In this document: piece by piece, positions 37,408 through 59,824 of the stretch | How positions within the stretch are numbered: the stretch's first letter is position 1 | Layout: each line of letters begins with the position of its first letter | Made by a program: the position numbers and the translations under genes | The notes under the pieces: model-generated | What the model saw: only the letters and a program-made list of their open reading frames with translations | Told to the model about the DNA's origin: nothing | Databases searched by the model: none | Origin: Sipunculus nudus | Taxonomy: Eukaryota; Annelida; Sipuncula; Golfingiida; Sipunculidae | Direction of reading: 5' to 3' | Assembly: GCA_026874595.1 (NCBI GenBank) | Contig: CM049307.1 | Location: 53,071,870 to 53,135,869, forward strand | DNA length: 64,000 nt

Positions 37408-39350
37408 ATAAATGTAATATATTCATTTTGGACTAATTTCACATCAATGTACACACTAGACACAGCATGAATCTAGATTAATATTATCAACTGCATCTTT
37501 GTCTATCATTAATTTCCTTCATATGATCCTTAATCATTAGTAATGAATAATATGATTTATTTTTTTATCATTAAAATTGAACTAAAAAATACCATAGGTA
37601 ACTGCATGGTGTTATTTGGAATACCTGACATTCTATCAATCGAAACAAGATTCTTATATCATCAGTACCTTCAAGTTAATTTCCTGTTATTATCAACTAA
37701 CAAATTCCTTTTCAAATTTTCTTTAATTTGTTATTAAAAAGCAATAAAAATTTATTAATTTATTGTTTATTGTTATGTTGTTAGTTAAAACTACTAGATG
37801 AGTTGGGTTGAACACCTGGATCAACTGTGGCTGGCCATAAGCTGCCTGGCTGCCCCAGTGTATGCCCCGCGTCAAGCGTGCATAATTTGATGAAAGGTCA
37901 ACAAGTTCAACATACAGGTGACTCAAGAGGGGCTGGGGAGAGCCAAGGTCTGACATGGTCTCATAAAGACATTATTAAAAGCTACAATTTTTGGCCAATT
38001 CCTTTTAGCTTTTTAAACTAAAAAGCTGAAATCCTTATGTATGCATGATATGAAAATTATATCTATAGTGCTCTCAGGAAACAAACGTGCCATGGTCAAA
38101 TTTGGGCAAAATTTAAGGTACTAATTTTATTTTTATACTAATAACTTATAAAATTTGAAAAATTCAAACTAATTTTGGGTATTCAATTGAAACTTGATTA
38201 AATAATGTTACATCCCTGACAAAAAATCTCTAGCTTCAGCAATCCTCTTGTTAAGGGAGTAAATATATTTCTTGATTTTTTACAAAGTGCATTATGTTTG
38301 GGCCCATAACTTAAAACAATTACACAATACTGACATCATTTCTGGCATGTGCATAGAGACTGTATAGCAAATTTGTATATTATATATGATTAAAGTCAGA
38401 TCAGTTGTTTTGATATTAGGCAGTCTTGAAGTGTAAACAATGGGTTTTTAATGGAAAAATGAAGTTTTTCATTAATATCTCGAAGGTATTAAGTCCTAGT
38501 GACCAAATTCTTGGCATGGTAGGGGATTTTGGAGACATCTAATTGTATGCCAAATTTTTGGAACTGAGAGCTGAAGCTGGGGAGCTGAGCTCTTGCAAAC
38601 TGCATAACACTAGCTTGATGTAAACAAGGTGTTACATGGTGCTTAAAAACTTGAATAAAATCTACAGTTTTTGATCAACTGGTTTCAAATTTTTGGTGTT
38701 AACAGACAAAATGCTAACAAAAACATGCTGTGAAAAATAAAATCCACAGTACTTACAGGAAAAAAAACGTGCCATGGTCAAAGTTGGGCAAAATGTAAGG
38801 TACCAATTTTTTATTTTTGTTAATATTTCAAAAAATTTAAAAGATTTTAATCTAATTTTGGGTATTAATTTTGATTAATAAAAGTTATATTACTGGAAAA
38901 AAGTCCATAGCTTTAACATGTTTTGTGTTAAGTGATCAAATATATTTCCTGATTTTTTACAAAATGCATTTTGTTTGGGCCCATAACTTTTTTAAATTAT
39001 ATAATACAGACATAATTTCTGGGATGTACATAGGAACTATAAAGGGGAATATTCATGGTAAATATGAGGAAAAACAGATGAGCAGTTTTGATATTAGGCA
39101 TTCCTGAAGTGTGAAAATAGGTTTTTAATAAAAAATTGAGGTTTTTCCTTAATTTCTCAAAGGAACGAAGTCACAAAGACCCAGTTTTCGGCTTGGGAGG
39201 AGATCTTGGGGACATCTAACATTATGCCGTCTTTGGATTCCTAGGTCTTACGGTTTCAAAACGTGCCACATCAATGGACGGCCAGACGGACGGACGACGG
39301 ACAATGGACCATGACTATAGCTCAGATGACTTATAGTCAGCTGAGCTAAA
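37408..39350 (+). repeat. Internal units of the D element
   Basis: 37408-38040 is unique D interior. 38040-38690 and 38690-39350 are diverged copies of each other ('gtgccatggtcaaa', 'tgggcccataac', 'ttttgatattaggc', 'catttctggcatgt'). The same text recurs in the D cluster at 54300-58100. Confidence 0.6.
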
Positions 39351-40137
39351 AATGCATCAAGGTCATCCATGTTTAAAATTTACCTAGCCCTTGATAAGAT
39401 GCATCTCTAAACTGTAGGTTTGGTGACTGTACCTCAAATTCTTACAAAATTATTGCGTTTACATCATTTTAACGAGAAAACGACACAAGGTGGCGCCACC
39501 TGCCTTCTGCAAAAGACAAAGCTATCCAAGATCTTCGGTCAATTTGATTTTTTTATCATTCCATGTATCCCTTACTGAGATATTATAGATTTTGTGTGAA
39601 TTTCACCAAATATGGGAATATTAAAGGTCAAGCCCACTCTCATAGGAAAGGTCATGACCCCAATTTAAATAAACATCATGCCATAACCCATATGTATGTA
39701 TATGCATAATATCAAAGATATCTGTCCATTAGTTTTTGACTTATAATTCTCACAGTACTGTCAAGTGGCAATTTTGGGGGTATTAAAAGGCATGAAAACA
39801 AGAAAAGAAAGATAGTCGGCACCACCAGTTTCTGGAACTTGACAACCCTATCCCTGATCTTCGATCAACTTGATTTTGGGAATCCATGCAAGATTTTTTG
39901 AGATATTTAAGAATTTGTGAGATTTTCCCCAAAACTGGACCTATTCAAGGTCAAGGACACTCTCCTAGTTAAGATCATGACCTCTTTTTGAATAGGTGTT
40001 GTCCTCTCACCCATATCTATACATATACCGTGAAATATTTTTTGAGTTATCGCGCCAACAAGATTTATATGCGGCGGCGGCGGGGGGACCGGCATGAAAA
40101 CATAGTATCCCCCGACTTTGTCTGGGGATACAATAAA

Positions 40138-41485
40138 TATTTCAGGATTCATAGGAGACCTGGCCAGGACCCCCCTGGATTTCACAATAGACGGTTCAAA
40201 GGAAAATGGATATAAATTGTACGCTGTCTGGGTGCTCAAAATCATATTTCTGGTCCATAGTTAGCATTATATACGTCACTATGACCCAATTTCGGGTTTC
40301 CAAGGGGAACTGCAAGGGACTTCCCTGAATGTCATGTTAGAAGAGTCTAGGGCTAATGGATACAATTTGTGTTTTCGGCCTGTAGGTCACAAAATATAGG
40401 TCACTATGGCCTAAATTCAGGTTTCCAAGGAGATATGCCTAGAACCTCCCTTGATATTGTGTTAGCAGATTCTAGGAGTCTAATGGATACAATTTGTGCC
40501 TTGTGTAACTTTATGTTTGCTCAAACCATTTTTTAGTGCAAGGGTCACAGAATATAGGTCACCATGAATTAATTTCAGGTGTCCAAGGACATTTGACTAG
40601 GACGACCCTGAATTTAATGTAAGAAGATTCTAGGCCTAATTGATACAATTGTTCCCCGTCTGACTGTCTGGGTGCTTATATGACATCTTTTCTGATAGAT
40701 TGCAAAATAACGGTCATTGTGAACTTATTTCAGTTTTCAAAGGACATTTGCCAAAGACTTCTCAGAATGTTAAATCAGGACATTCTAGGCTAAACAGATA
40801 CAATGTGTGCCCTAACTGACTGTTTGGGTGCATATATGACTTCTTTTTCCTATAGGTCGCAAAATATAGGTCATGGCGACTTAATTTAAGTTTTCCCAGG
40901 ACATTTGCCAAGGACGTATCAGAACGTTACATTAGAAGATTCTAGGCCTAAAAAATACAATCTATGCTGACTTTGTGGGTGCTCAAATCCTGTTTTTGGC
41001 CTGTGGGTCACATAATATAGGTCACTATGATGAAATTTCAGGTTTCAAAGGAGATTTGCAAAGAACCTCCAAAGATATTGTGTGAGAAGATTCTAGGCCA
41101 AACAGACATAATTTGTGCTTTGTCTGTCTGGGTGCTTAAAACCATTTATCAGCCCATAGGTCACAGAATATAGGTCACCATTACCTAATTTCAGGTTTCC
41201 AAGGACATTTGCCTAATTCCTGTCATGTCGGAGGATTCTAGGCCTAATTGATACAATTTGTGCACCATCTGACTGACTGGATGCTTATATGACTTCTTTT
41301 CCTTTAGGTAACATAATATAGGTCATGGTGACCTAACTTCGGGTTTCCAAGGAGAAACGCCCAGGACCTCCCTTAATGTACAGTTAGAAGTTTCTAGGTC
41401 TAACCGTTACGATTTTTGCCCTGTTAACAGACGGACGGACGCCAGACAAAGGGTGATCGCTATGGCTCAGATGACTTACAGTTCA
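40138..41485 (+). repeat. Family J tandem array, about 150-bp units
   Basis: Seven to eight diverged units with 'aggtcac', 'ttcaggtttccaagga', 'gaagattctaggcc' and 'gatacaatttgtgcc'. The right end, AACAGACGGACGGACGCCAG then GCTATGGCTCAGATGACTTA, resembles the D 3' end but is cut short, so J may be a D-related element that lost its terminus. Confidence 0.6.
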
Positions 41486-41489
41486 TATT

Positions 41490-42680
41490 TCCCATGGGTT
41501 GATTTTGGTGTAGACTTTCATTATGTCTAACTACATACCTTAAGAAAATGCATTGTGCAAACAGTAATTCTTTTGCAATTATTTTGACCTTTTTCACTAG
41601 TTCTACTGGGCTATCTGGCAGCAAGTCAGATAAACCAGACCTTTGCAAATGGCGTTTTGCAAAAAGAGACCTTTCTACATCCACTCACATTGCAGTTTTT
41701 ACAAACATCTTGTTGTTAAACAAGTTCATACAACCTTCACGAAGGCCTTATAAGAACTTTTCATAACCTTAATTGTTCTTAGGTCAATTACATATACACA
41801 GAGGAAGCCAGAAATCACAAATTCTTTTTGAAAAGGCATGTTAAAGGGCATCTTTAAATATTTTAAAAGGGCACTACCTAATCTTGAATACTTTATATAA
41901 ATTAATGGAGAAAAAATTACAGTATAGTTATAGTGACCAAGGATATCGAAATGTGTAATCAAAAGGTTTGTATTGCATATATTGCATCAATCGTTTCTTC
42001 AAATGTAAAGACGTTAATGCTCGTATATTATGATTAACCACTTGGGGGTAGGGGTCATATCTCTCTACAGAAACACAGCATTTCTTCCAAGTTTGTTTTA
42101 AAAAGACAGCTAAGATATTATAGAATGTATCTCACTATAAAATACAACACTATATGTGTGCATAGATGCAAGGGATGAGAAAGAAGTCTGTAAAGTGACC
42201 CTATGTAAGGCCAAAACACACTGGCGCGGTCGGCACGTGCCCGTCATTCGTGCGGAAAGCAGGCGGCAAGCGTTCACGCGACAGGTATGCGGCATTTTCA
42301 TAGCGGATTGGCGCGGGCAGTACGCGGCAAATTTTGTCGAATAGTTTTGGAATATCGTGACTTTTATATGTTTGTCTCAGAAATATACCCCTGTATAGCG
42401 TAAATTTCAAGATATCACTCGGTTTATTTTAAGAAAAATAAAGCAGAATCATATTTTTATCCGAAATACATTAACTTTACACTTTTTTGTATCTAATGTG
42501 GTTGGAAATGGTGTGAGTAATATGAGGATTTGTAATGTCATTTATGTGAAAATCTTATATTTAAATAAAATTGCGATTCCCCGTGTAAATTGATTTTGGT
42601 AGACTTTCAGTATGTCAAACTACATACCTTATGAAAAAGCATTGTGCAAACTGAAATTCTGTTGCAATTTTTTTTTACCC
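41490..42680. repeat. Dispersed repeat family K, copy 2, and a diverged internal duplication
   Basis: 41500-41625 is repeated diverged at 42585-42700 ('gattttggt', 'tatgtc', 'aactacatacctta', 'gcattgtgcaaac'). 41860-42090 matches K copy 1. A GC-rich island at 42190-42345 stands out but has no recognisable product. Confidence 0.5.
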
Positions 42681-43067
42681 TTTTAACTAATTCTACTGGC
42701 CAATGTGCTTTTTATGAATACTGACACCCCCATTTTGGTTAAAACATTTACCACAATCTGTACACATGTAAGGTTTTTCTCAAGTGTGTATGCTTTTATT
42801 AACAACGAGATCTCCATTTTGACGGAATCCTTTCCCAAAGTCTTAACACTTGTACGGTTTTCTCTAGTGGGTTCTAGTATTCTTTTATGAATAATGAAAT
42901 GTTCATTTCGATCAAAATGAATAGTGACATCCCAATTTTGATTATAACATTTCACACAATCTGCACACTTGTACGTTTTTTCTCCAGTGTGTTTTATTTT
43001 ATGAATTGCGAGACCCCCATTGGTACTGAAGATTTTCAGAGTCTTCACATTCGTGTGATTTTTGTCA

Positions 43068-45020
<1,953 letters not shown>

Positions 45021-45029
45021 TTTTTATTA

Positions 45030-52131
<7,102 letters not shown>

Positions 52132-53096
52132 TTAACCACAGTCTTCACAAATGTATGGTTTTCCATGACAGTGTTTCCTTTGATGTGCCAACAGGGAGTG
52201 TCTTGTGGGGAAGCAGTCACCACAATCTTTACACATGCAAGGTTTACTCAAAGTGTGTATTTTCTTGTGTTTCCCACAGAAAGCAGTGAACCTTTGATCA
52301 GATAAAATGTCATTCAGATAAACACGTAAGAAAGTCTTTACCTGATGACTCGCTTCAGGGAAAGCAGTGTTATTTTTGGCACACTTGTTCATAGTCCTGT
52401 ACAAACCTGTCTTTGTGACAGCTGAAACACGGTCACCAACTGAAGAACAAGAGTTTTTAATCGAACTACGTTGTTTCTGGATGAGTACTTTCAGATTTCT
52501 AGAGACAGGCTTACCACAGTTGTCACACTTATACATAGTCCTCTGCAAGCCTTTCTCACTGACAGTTGAAACATGGTCACCAACTGAAGGACAAGTGTTT
52601 TCTATTCGACTTGGTTGTTTTTGGATGGCTACTTTCAGATTTCCTGAGATAGGCTTGTCGACAGTCGAAACATGGCCAACAGTTGAAGAACTTGGTTGTT
52701 TATGTTTGTTTAGCACTTCCGGATTACTAGAGACAGGCCCGTCACACTTGTTCATATCACTGTGCAAACCTTTCTCAGTGACAGCTGAAACATTTGCACC
52801 CTTTGAAGTACATGTGTTTTCTATCAAACATGCTTGTTTTTGTTCAGGACCAGCTGGCACTGTAGCTGTGTTTTTACATTTCCTGATAAGTACCTTCATA
52901 TTTTCTGAGATACATTTTAAACAGTTGTCACATCTGTACATGGTTCTGTGAGAGCCCATCTTGGTCACTTTCACAACATGACCACCAAATGATGAGCATG
53001 TGTTTTCTGTTGAGCTTACTCCTTTTCCTACAGAATTTGTTTCAAAGTCAGCTCTGTTTTCTGCATCCATGGGGCAAGCTGTTTGTATCATCTTAA
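52132..53096 (-). pseudogene. N-terminal exon of the zinc-finger locus, ending in a premature TAA
   Basis: An open frame of about 320 codons. A splice acceptor (ATTTTGTAG) at 53105-53097 precedes MIQTACPMDAENRADF, so upstream coding exons may exist. The first two thirds hold diverged internal repeats of about 50 residues with CDNC pairs, 'KVLIxKQ' and 'ENTCxSxGxxVS' motifs. Two C2H2 fingers follow (CKDCGDCF..HQRKH and CEDC..). TAA at 52134-52132 replaces a codon inside the second of these fingers, where Lys is usual, and the finger frame then continues without a break. A truncated protein is possible; a stop so early before the main array favours a pseudogene or a polymorphic null allele. Confidence 0.75.
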
Positions 53097-53233
53097 CTAC
53101 AAAATAAAAAAGTGACATGTATTATATACATGAAACAGTATTCTTCATCAGTTTAGGGTACTAATTACGCTGGTAATATGGTTAATATATTTAATATGGT
53201 TACTAAAAGCAGCATTCAACATCTGATTTTTAA
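53097..53233. other. Putative intron of the zinc-finger locus
   Basis: AT-rich sequence upstream of the acceptor. The next exon was not found; a D-family terminus begins at 53234. Confidence 0.4.
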
Positions 53234-56200
53234 ACAAGGGACCTATGGGTCACAACGCTCAGCCGAATTTTGTAAAATTTTAGCAAATGCAAAATTTACT
53301 TATTTCTTTTGTTTTTTTTAATAAATTAACACTTGAAAGGCTAAAAGGAAATGGCCCCGCTATTTGGTGATAAGCAAATACAGGTAACCCAAAAATCACA
53401 GAGGCATGGGTAAAGTGAGGCACTGAATGTTCCTGACAAGAAAAAACTCAAAATTTGTGGCTTCACAGATGCCAAAGTATCAAAAGACAGATGGATGAAA
53501 CTACAGAAAAATATTGGCAGATGACAGGCCATAACAAGTATTTAAAGAGTACACAGAAGGAAGTGGAAACTGTTGAGTGGCACCACTGGTCTTAGGTATG
53601 AGCTAAATATTGCAAGACATGTAAAATTTCTGGCCCATATGTCAAAGCACTCCTGAATTAAGTCCATCGACATGTTCCATTAAAACAGATTAAGCAATGT
53701 GAAAATAATAGTACTAGGTGGCACCACCAGTCATATGTATGCGATATAGCAATAAAAGACGTATATTTCCCTGTGCCTGAAAAAGTACACAGATTGAAGC
53801 CACATGAAAACAGTTTAATGGCACAAAAGGTCTTATGCAAGAGCTAAATAATCCCGGACGTGTGAAATTTCAGGCAAAAACGTCATATCACTCAAGCACC
53901 ACCCATTTTGTCTATCACAAAATTATCAAGGATGGATAAATTTGAAAATTTCAGACTGATATATGGTGAAACTCCTCATATAAATGCAATTTTCAACAAA
54001 AACATACCTACAGATGGATACAAGATGAAACTGATTGTAGGTGTCCCATGCAGTTTGCATATAAGATAAACCATTCCAAAATCTATGGAAATGCAAATTT
54101 TTGGGTGAATACATAAACCACTCCTGAGAAAAGGGCAATATATTCAAAGACAAGGGACCCATGGTCATGACTTTTTTTAGCTCAGCTGACTATAAGTCAT
54201 CTGAGCTATAGTCATGGTCCATTGTCCGTCGTCCGTCCGTCTGTCTGTCCGTCCATCCGTCTGGATGTCCGTCCGTAAGACTGGCACGTTTCGACACTGT
54301 TGGACCTACGAATCTGAATTTCGGCATACAGTTAGATGTCCCCATAATCTCCTACCATGCCAAAAATTGGGTCAATAGGACTTCGTTCCTTTGAGATATT
54401 AAGGAAAAACCTCAATTTTTTATTAGAAATCTATTTTCACACTTCAGGACTGCCTAATATCAAAACCACTCATCCAGTTTTCTTCATATTTACCATAAAT
54501 ATTCCTCTATATAGTTCCTATGTACATGCCAGATATTAAGTCAGTATTTTATAATTTAAAAAAGTTATGGGCCCAAACATAATGGACTTTGTAAAAAAAT
54601 CAGGATGATATTTGGTCACTTAAGACCAAAAGTGTTAAAGGTAGGGACTTTTTTCCAGTAATACAACTTTAATTAATCAAAATTTAATTGCATACCAAAA
54701 ATTAGATCAAAATTTGTTAAATTTTTTTAAATATTGGCAAAAATATAAAATTGGTACCTTAAATTTTGCCCAACTTTGGCCATGGCACGTTTTTTTCCTG
54801 TAAGTACTGTGGATTTAATTTTCACACCATGTATACATAAGGATTTAATCTGTTAAAATCTGAAATTTGAAAATAAAAGCTGCAAAATTAGGCTAGTTAT
54901 TGAATTTTTTTTGGAGGCTCTTGTTGTATTCCCTTACATTGTCAAGCAGTCCACTTTGATGACTGTAGGTCATTCAGTGCACATCTCTATGCTCCCCAGG
55001 CTGTTGACATTATTTTAGATGTCCCCAAAATCTCCTACCATACCGAAAATTGGGTCATTAGGACTTTGTTCCTTCGAGATATTAAGGAAAAAAAACTCCG
55101 TTTTCCATAAAAAAAAGCCATTGTTACACTTCAAGGCTGCCTAATATCAAAACCACTGATCTGTTTTTGATCGTATTTAGTATTCACATTCTTTTATACA
55201 TTTTCTATTAACATACCAAAAATTAGGTCAGTATTGGGTATTATTTTGAAGTTATGGGCCAAAACATAATGCAATTTTTTAAAAAATCAGGAAATATATT
55301 TACTCACCTAACATGAGAATTGCTGAACCTAGAGACTTTTTTTCAGGAATATAACTTTATTTAATCAAGATTCAATTGTTTACCCAAAATTAGATCTGAA
55401 TTTTGCAAATTTTTCAAGTTATTAGCATAAATAAAAAATCAATACCTTAAATTTTGTCCAACTTTGGCACTGTTGATTTACAGTGTTGAAGTGTTGTTTA
55501 CATCTAGCCCACCTAGTAGTACAGCCTTCACTTGCATTATGTAACCCACCCCAGGCAGCTTACCTTGGCCCAGCTTGGCCACTACTAGCAGGCTTCCCCT
55601 CTGCCCTGCACTCATCCCCCCTCCAGCGGGTGCATAAACTAGATGAATGTTATTATTTTATTTTATTCTTGGACATGCTACATTTTAGATTTTGTATTGA
55701 ACCACCAGGGTTACAATGATTAAAGTGTACATTTAATTGTGTCCACAAAGTGGTGTATTGCTGTGAAAGTGTGGATGTTCATGAGATAAGTAATTCCTTA
55801 CTTCAGAGGAGTAAAAACTTCACCAGGTGTGAAACTGACTATTAATTCAAGTAATTAATTAAAACTGGGATAGTAATTAGCACAATGATATTGTTTGTCC
55901 CTCATTCAACCAACAGTGTGTATACTTTATTTGAAAAGATGTTTTATTTTATCAAATTTACTTTTATTTTATTTTGGTGAATAAAATTAAGCATGTCCTG
56001 AAAACTCCAATGTGGAGAATATTCTTGTAGATGCCATGTTGTGGCATTATTTTCTTTTAAAATTAGTTTAAACATTTATGATTTAAAAATAATAAAATAT
56101 ATGTGTATGCATAATATGACCCAATTTTTTTACTCTGTATATATAATGATTGCAACTTTTGCAACAATTCTAATATTTTAACTTATATTTTCAGGTTTTT

Positions 56201-58160
56201 TAATTAAGAATTTATAAACCTGTAAATAAAAAAATGATTCAGATAAAAACTTCTTAATGGAAAAAGTGGATCTGCTTAAAAAAATAGGATTATATATAAA
56301 CTTAAAAGCATTATTCTCTTGAAAGTGAAATTAAGGTATTAGTCCATTCTGTCCACTTGCCTGTCCATCTGTAAATTTTCGTATGCAACACAGTATCTCA
56401 AAACTTTTACTGTTTTTCTTCATGACAGTCTTGTCAGAGTATTAGTTTGCAATCATATATTTAGAACTTTACTATAACCAAGTAGGAGGGTCCCTTTCCT
56501 CTTAGCTTTTCATATTCTTATATAAATGAAAAACATTACAATAGAATATTTCTACATCCACCTTCGTGCTGCCCTCACTTTTCCCTTCTCCGAACCCCAT
56601 CCCAAAGTCAGCCTCAGTAAGCAAGAACAAGACGAATCAGATATATTCATACTTTAAAATTTGTATAACTATTCGTCCATAGGTACCTATGTACATGCCA
56701 GAAATTATGTCAATATTGTGTAATATGTAGACATAGTGGGCATCACAATAATGTACCTTGTCAAGACTAAAGAGATATTGTGTCATACAGTCACATATTC
56801 ATAAATCACTTCATCAGCATAGTTAATCATAACATCATATCTGTCAAATTGAATGCTTGCAGACTACCATACACTTTAGATCCTTCAACAAATAACCTTA
56901 TCATCATTCTACTACTGCTTATTACTGCTGTCATTGATTTCATATTTGCTCAAATATATCACAATTTTCAACCCCTCCTAAATAAATAAAAAATAAACCA
57001 CTTTATTTGACTCTATTAATCCATCAGTCAGGTAATTTCATTTATCATTTACTCACATATTACATAACATTCCTTCATAATAGCCCAACATGTATATGAT
57101 ATTCATAAGCTTTATCGACTCGATATAGTATCACAGTGGAGAAACATTTATAGTCCAATCACGATCAGCTGAGCGCCGTGACCCATGGGTCCCTTGTTTT
57201 AATTTTAGCCAATTATTTTGGTTTTTCATAGATATAAGCATTTGATAAGCTAAGAGGAAATTGCCCTGCTAAAACTGCAGACAGCCTGATCAAGCTCAAC
57301 TCATAGAGAGAGGGCTTGCCCTAGTGATGGGATTGCATAACATTATGCCAACAACTTGGGGGGGAATCATAGAGAGCTGCACTGAATGACCTACAGTGAC
57401 CAAAGTGGACTGCTTGACAATTTACGGGAATACAACAAGAGCCTCCAAAAAAAATCAATAACTAGCCTAATTTTGCAGCTTTTTTTTCAAATTTCAGATT
57501 TTAACAGATTAAATCCTTATGTGCACATGCTGTGAAAATTAAATCCACAGTACTTACAAGAAAAAAATGTGCCGTGGCCAAAGCTGGGCAAAATTTAAGG
57601 TACCAATTTTTTATTTTTGTTAATATTTTGAAAAATTTAAAAGATTTTGATCTAATTTTGGGTATACAATTCAATTTTGATTAATTAAAAATATATAACT
57701 GGAAAAAAAGTCTTTAGCTTTAACATGTTTTGTGTTAAGCGATCAAATATCTTTCCAGATTTTTTACAAAATGCATTATGTTTGAGCCAATAACTTTTTT
57801 AAATGACATAATACAGATCTTATTTCTGGCATGTACATAGGAACTATATAGAGGAATATTTATGGTAAATATGAGGAAAAACAGATGAGTGTTTTTGATA
57901 TTAGGCAGTCCTGAAGTGTGAAAATAGGTTTTCAATAAAAAATTGAGGTTTTTCCTTAATTTCTCATAGGAACGAAGTTGCAAAGACCCAGTTTTCAGCT
58001 TGGTAGGAGATCTTGGGGACATCGAACGTTATGCCAAATTTTGGATTCCTAGGTCCTACAGTTTCAAAACGTGCCACATCTACGGATGGACGGACATTCG
58101 GAAGGACTATGGACAATGCACCAGGACTATTGCTGAGATGACCTATAGTCAGCTGAGATA
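53234..58160 (+). mobile_element. Family D cluster with nested inverted D copy
   Basis: The left end is ACAAGGGACCTATGGGTC plus GCTCAGCC, and the right end resembles GTCAGCTGAGATAA (58148-58160). The interior left part (53530-54140) has diverged palindrome modules (GGCACCAC near 53580 and 53717). 57400-58100 matches the D core of 38690-39300. A second D copy in reverse lies at 54172-57197. The outer boundaries may belong to one interrupted element or to two adjacent ones. Confidence 0.6.
54172..57197 (-). mobile_element. Family D element in inverse orientation
   Basis: Read on the minus strand it runs from ACAAGGGACCCATGGGTC followed by ACGGCGCTCAGCTG (57197 to about 57166) to the hairpin AGCTCAGATGAC...GTCAGCTGAGCT (54178-54210) and its T/A run. 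ACGGACGG-type repeats precede the hairpin, and two core units follow the same text as 38040-39350. A further D 5'-end fragment (ACAAGGGACCCATGG) abuts it at 54149. Confidence 0.7.
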
Positions 58161-58760
58161 ACTAGAATACGGGAAGTCAACAAGCAATTACGTGTATCCG
58201 CCAAAATCAGAGTGGGACGGGTGAAGTGAGGCATGGATTGAGTGGCAAGGGGAAATAGAGTGAGGTGTGTTGCATAATAACCTGGATGTCTGCAGCCGAA
58301 ATGTATATGTAGGCTGCCACCTACCACAAAATCCAGAGAGCGGTCCAAGTTGTATACATACATTTTAGGCAGATAAGTCAAACCACTACTTGTATATGAG
58401 TGATTTTATTCCACAGCAGACAAACAGAAGGACGCTATGCAAAAATGGTGGCAGGTTGCGCCACAAATATTGTGTATGACTGAGAGCTATGTGAGATCTA
58501 TACACATACAAAATTTCCCGAGATATGTGGGTTTATGTGTGGAAACAGACGCACAAATGGACGCTGGGCAGAAAAAGGGTCAGAGGTCAACCAAAAATGA
58601 GGGCGCAGCAGTTCACATGTGCTATGAACATGATTCCTAATTTAAAAAAATTCTGCCCAGTGGTTACGGAGGAGTTCTCCAGAAACCTATGCAGCAGTGG
58701 CAGTGGCAGAAGTGTCCAACTGCAAACATAGTATCTGCAAAACTCTGATTTGGCGGATAC
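58161..58760 (+). mobile_element. Family B element, copy 5 (short form)
   Basis: It starts ACTAGAATACGGG and ends with the hairpin GTATCTGCAAAAC...GGCGGATAC. The core is reduced to little more than one unit, at 600 bp overall. It abuts the D 3' end on the left and family C sequence on the right. Confidence 0.72.
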
Positions 58761-59824
58761 AATGATTGTAGCTGTCTTGTATACAACAAAGAGATATATA
58801 CATATGCCCAATTTCAGACTGATATGTCAAACCCCTCCTGTGAAATAAGCAAGGACATACACTGTGCCAAAATTATTGCAGGTGGCACCACCAGTTTTGT
58901 ACACTATAAAGCTACCCGATATGTATAAACATGCCCAATTTTATGCTGATGTATCGAATTCTTCTGCAGAAATAAGCAGGCGCATACACTGCAAAAGTCA
59001 ATGTAGGTGGCACCACCTGTCTTGTAAATGAGAATACCATCAAAGTCGCAGAGACAGGTCAAAATATCAGGCCAATACATCAAACTTCCCCAGAGTTTGG
59101 TGCACTGGGCTGACGAGGCTTAGGTGAGTAAGGCAGTTGCCCCCGAGTGACCTGTGACAAATTGCTGCCTCAAGCTACTGCACAGAGTGAACTCTTGACC
59201 TGCACCTGGCTAGACTGAGTGAACTATTGACCTGTACCTGGCTGCACTGAGAGAATTCGACCTGACACAGTTTGCAGTCTGCCAAAGCTAAAAAATAGAT
59301 CCAGGCTGAAATTTGGTGCCAAATCTGATGCAGTGAGCAGTCTGCCAAAGCCATAAATAGAATGCAGCTACTGCACTGAGTGAACTCTTGACTTATACCT
59401 GGCGGCACTTCTTCCAATCCTGGCACTGTGCAAAAACTATTTATAGAGCTGACATCATCTTGGCTAATGGTCAACATCAAGGCATTGGCAGTCTGCCAAT
59501 GGTAAACCAAGTGCTGCCATCTGTACATAAAAGTGGTCCCTACTTGAACTTGAAATAACGTTGAAATTAATTTTCGTAATTCAAAATGCTTTTCAGCTGA
59601 CTTTTATAAAAAAGAAATTAGGAATACATGTAAAATTATTACAGATGCATACTGGATGCAAAATTAAACTAGAATACGGGTAGTCGACAAGCGACTACGT
59701 GTATCCGCCTAAATCAGAGTGGAACGGGTGAAGTGAGGCATGGATTAAGTGGCAAGGGGAAATAGAGTGAAGTGTTGCATATTAGCATGTATGTCTGCAG
59801 CCAAATTGTGTATGAAGGTTGCCA

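Larger units (their letters stand above)
34890..39350 (+). mobile_element. Family D element nested in F2
   Basis: The 5' end is ACAAGGGACCCATGGGT, whose GACCCATGGGT arm folds back on itself, followed by GCTCAGCTG. The 3' end is the hairpin AGCTCAG-ATGAC...GTCA-GCTGAGCT (39319-39347) and AAAA, preceded by ACGGACGACGGACA repeats. Its core has two units of about 650 bp ('cacagtacttacagga', 'gccatggtcaaa'). A family A copy sits inside. Confidence 0.78.
34175..40137 (+). mobile_element. Family F element, copy 2, carrying a three-deep nest
   Basis: The 5' end is ACTAGATATTTC plus the stem-loop TGGCAC-tgcag-GTGCCA, then ATAGTATCTCAAGACA. The 3' hairpin GTATCCCCCGACTTTGTCTGG continues through GGATAC at 40104-40131. 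The F core is 'gaccttga', 'gcatcaaggtcatcc' and 'ttgataagatgcatc' units of about 170-180 bp. A D element (34890-39350) interrupts it between 'gaccttgaa' and 'aatgcatcaagg', words that are contiguous at 34736-34757. Confidence 0.75.

Noticed and set aside
42156-42344. GC-rich segment with overlapping short frames as a possible exon
   Set aside because: There are no convincing splice sites and no recognisable protein, and it is flanked by repeats. It is recorded only as a composition anomaly.
52367-52951. 194-codon plus-strand frame
   Set aside because: Antisense shadow of the N-terminal exon, where the minus strand shows CxxC and C2H2 motifs.
55483-55719. 78-codon plus-strand frame
   Set aside because: It lies within the inverted D element and has no domain.
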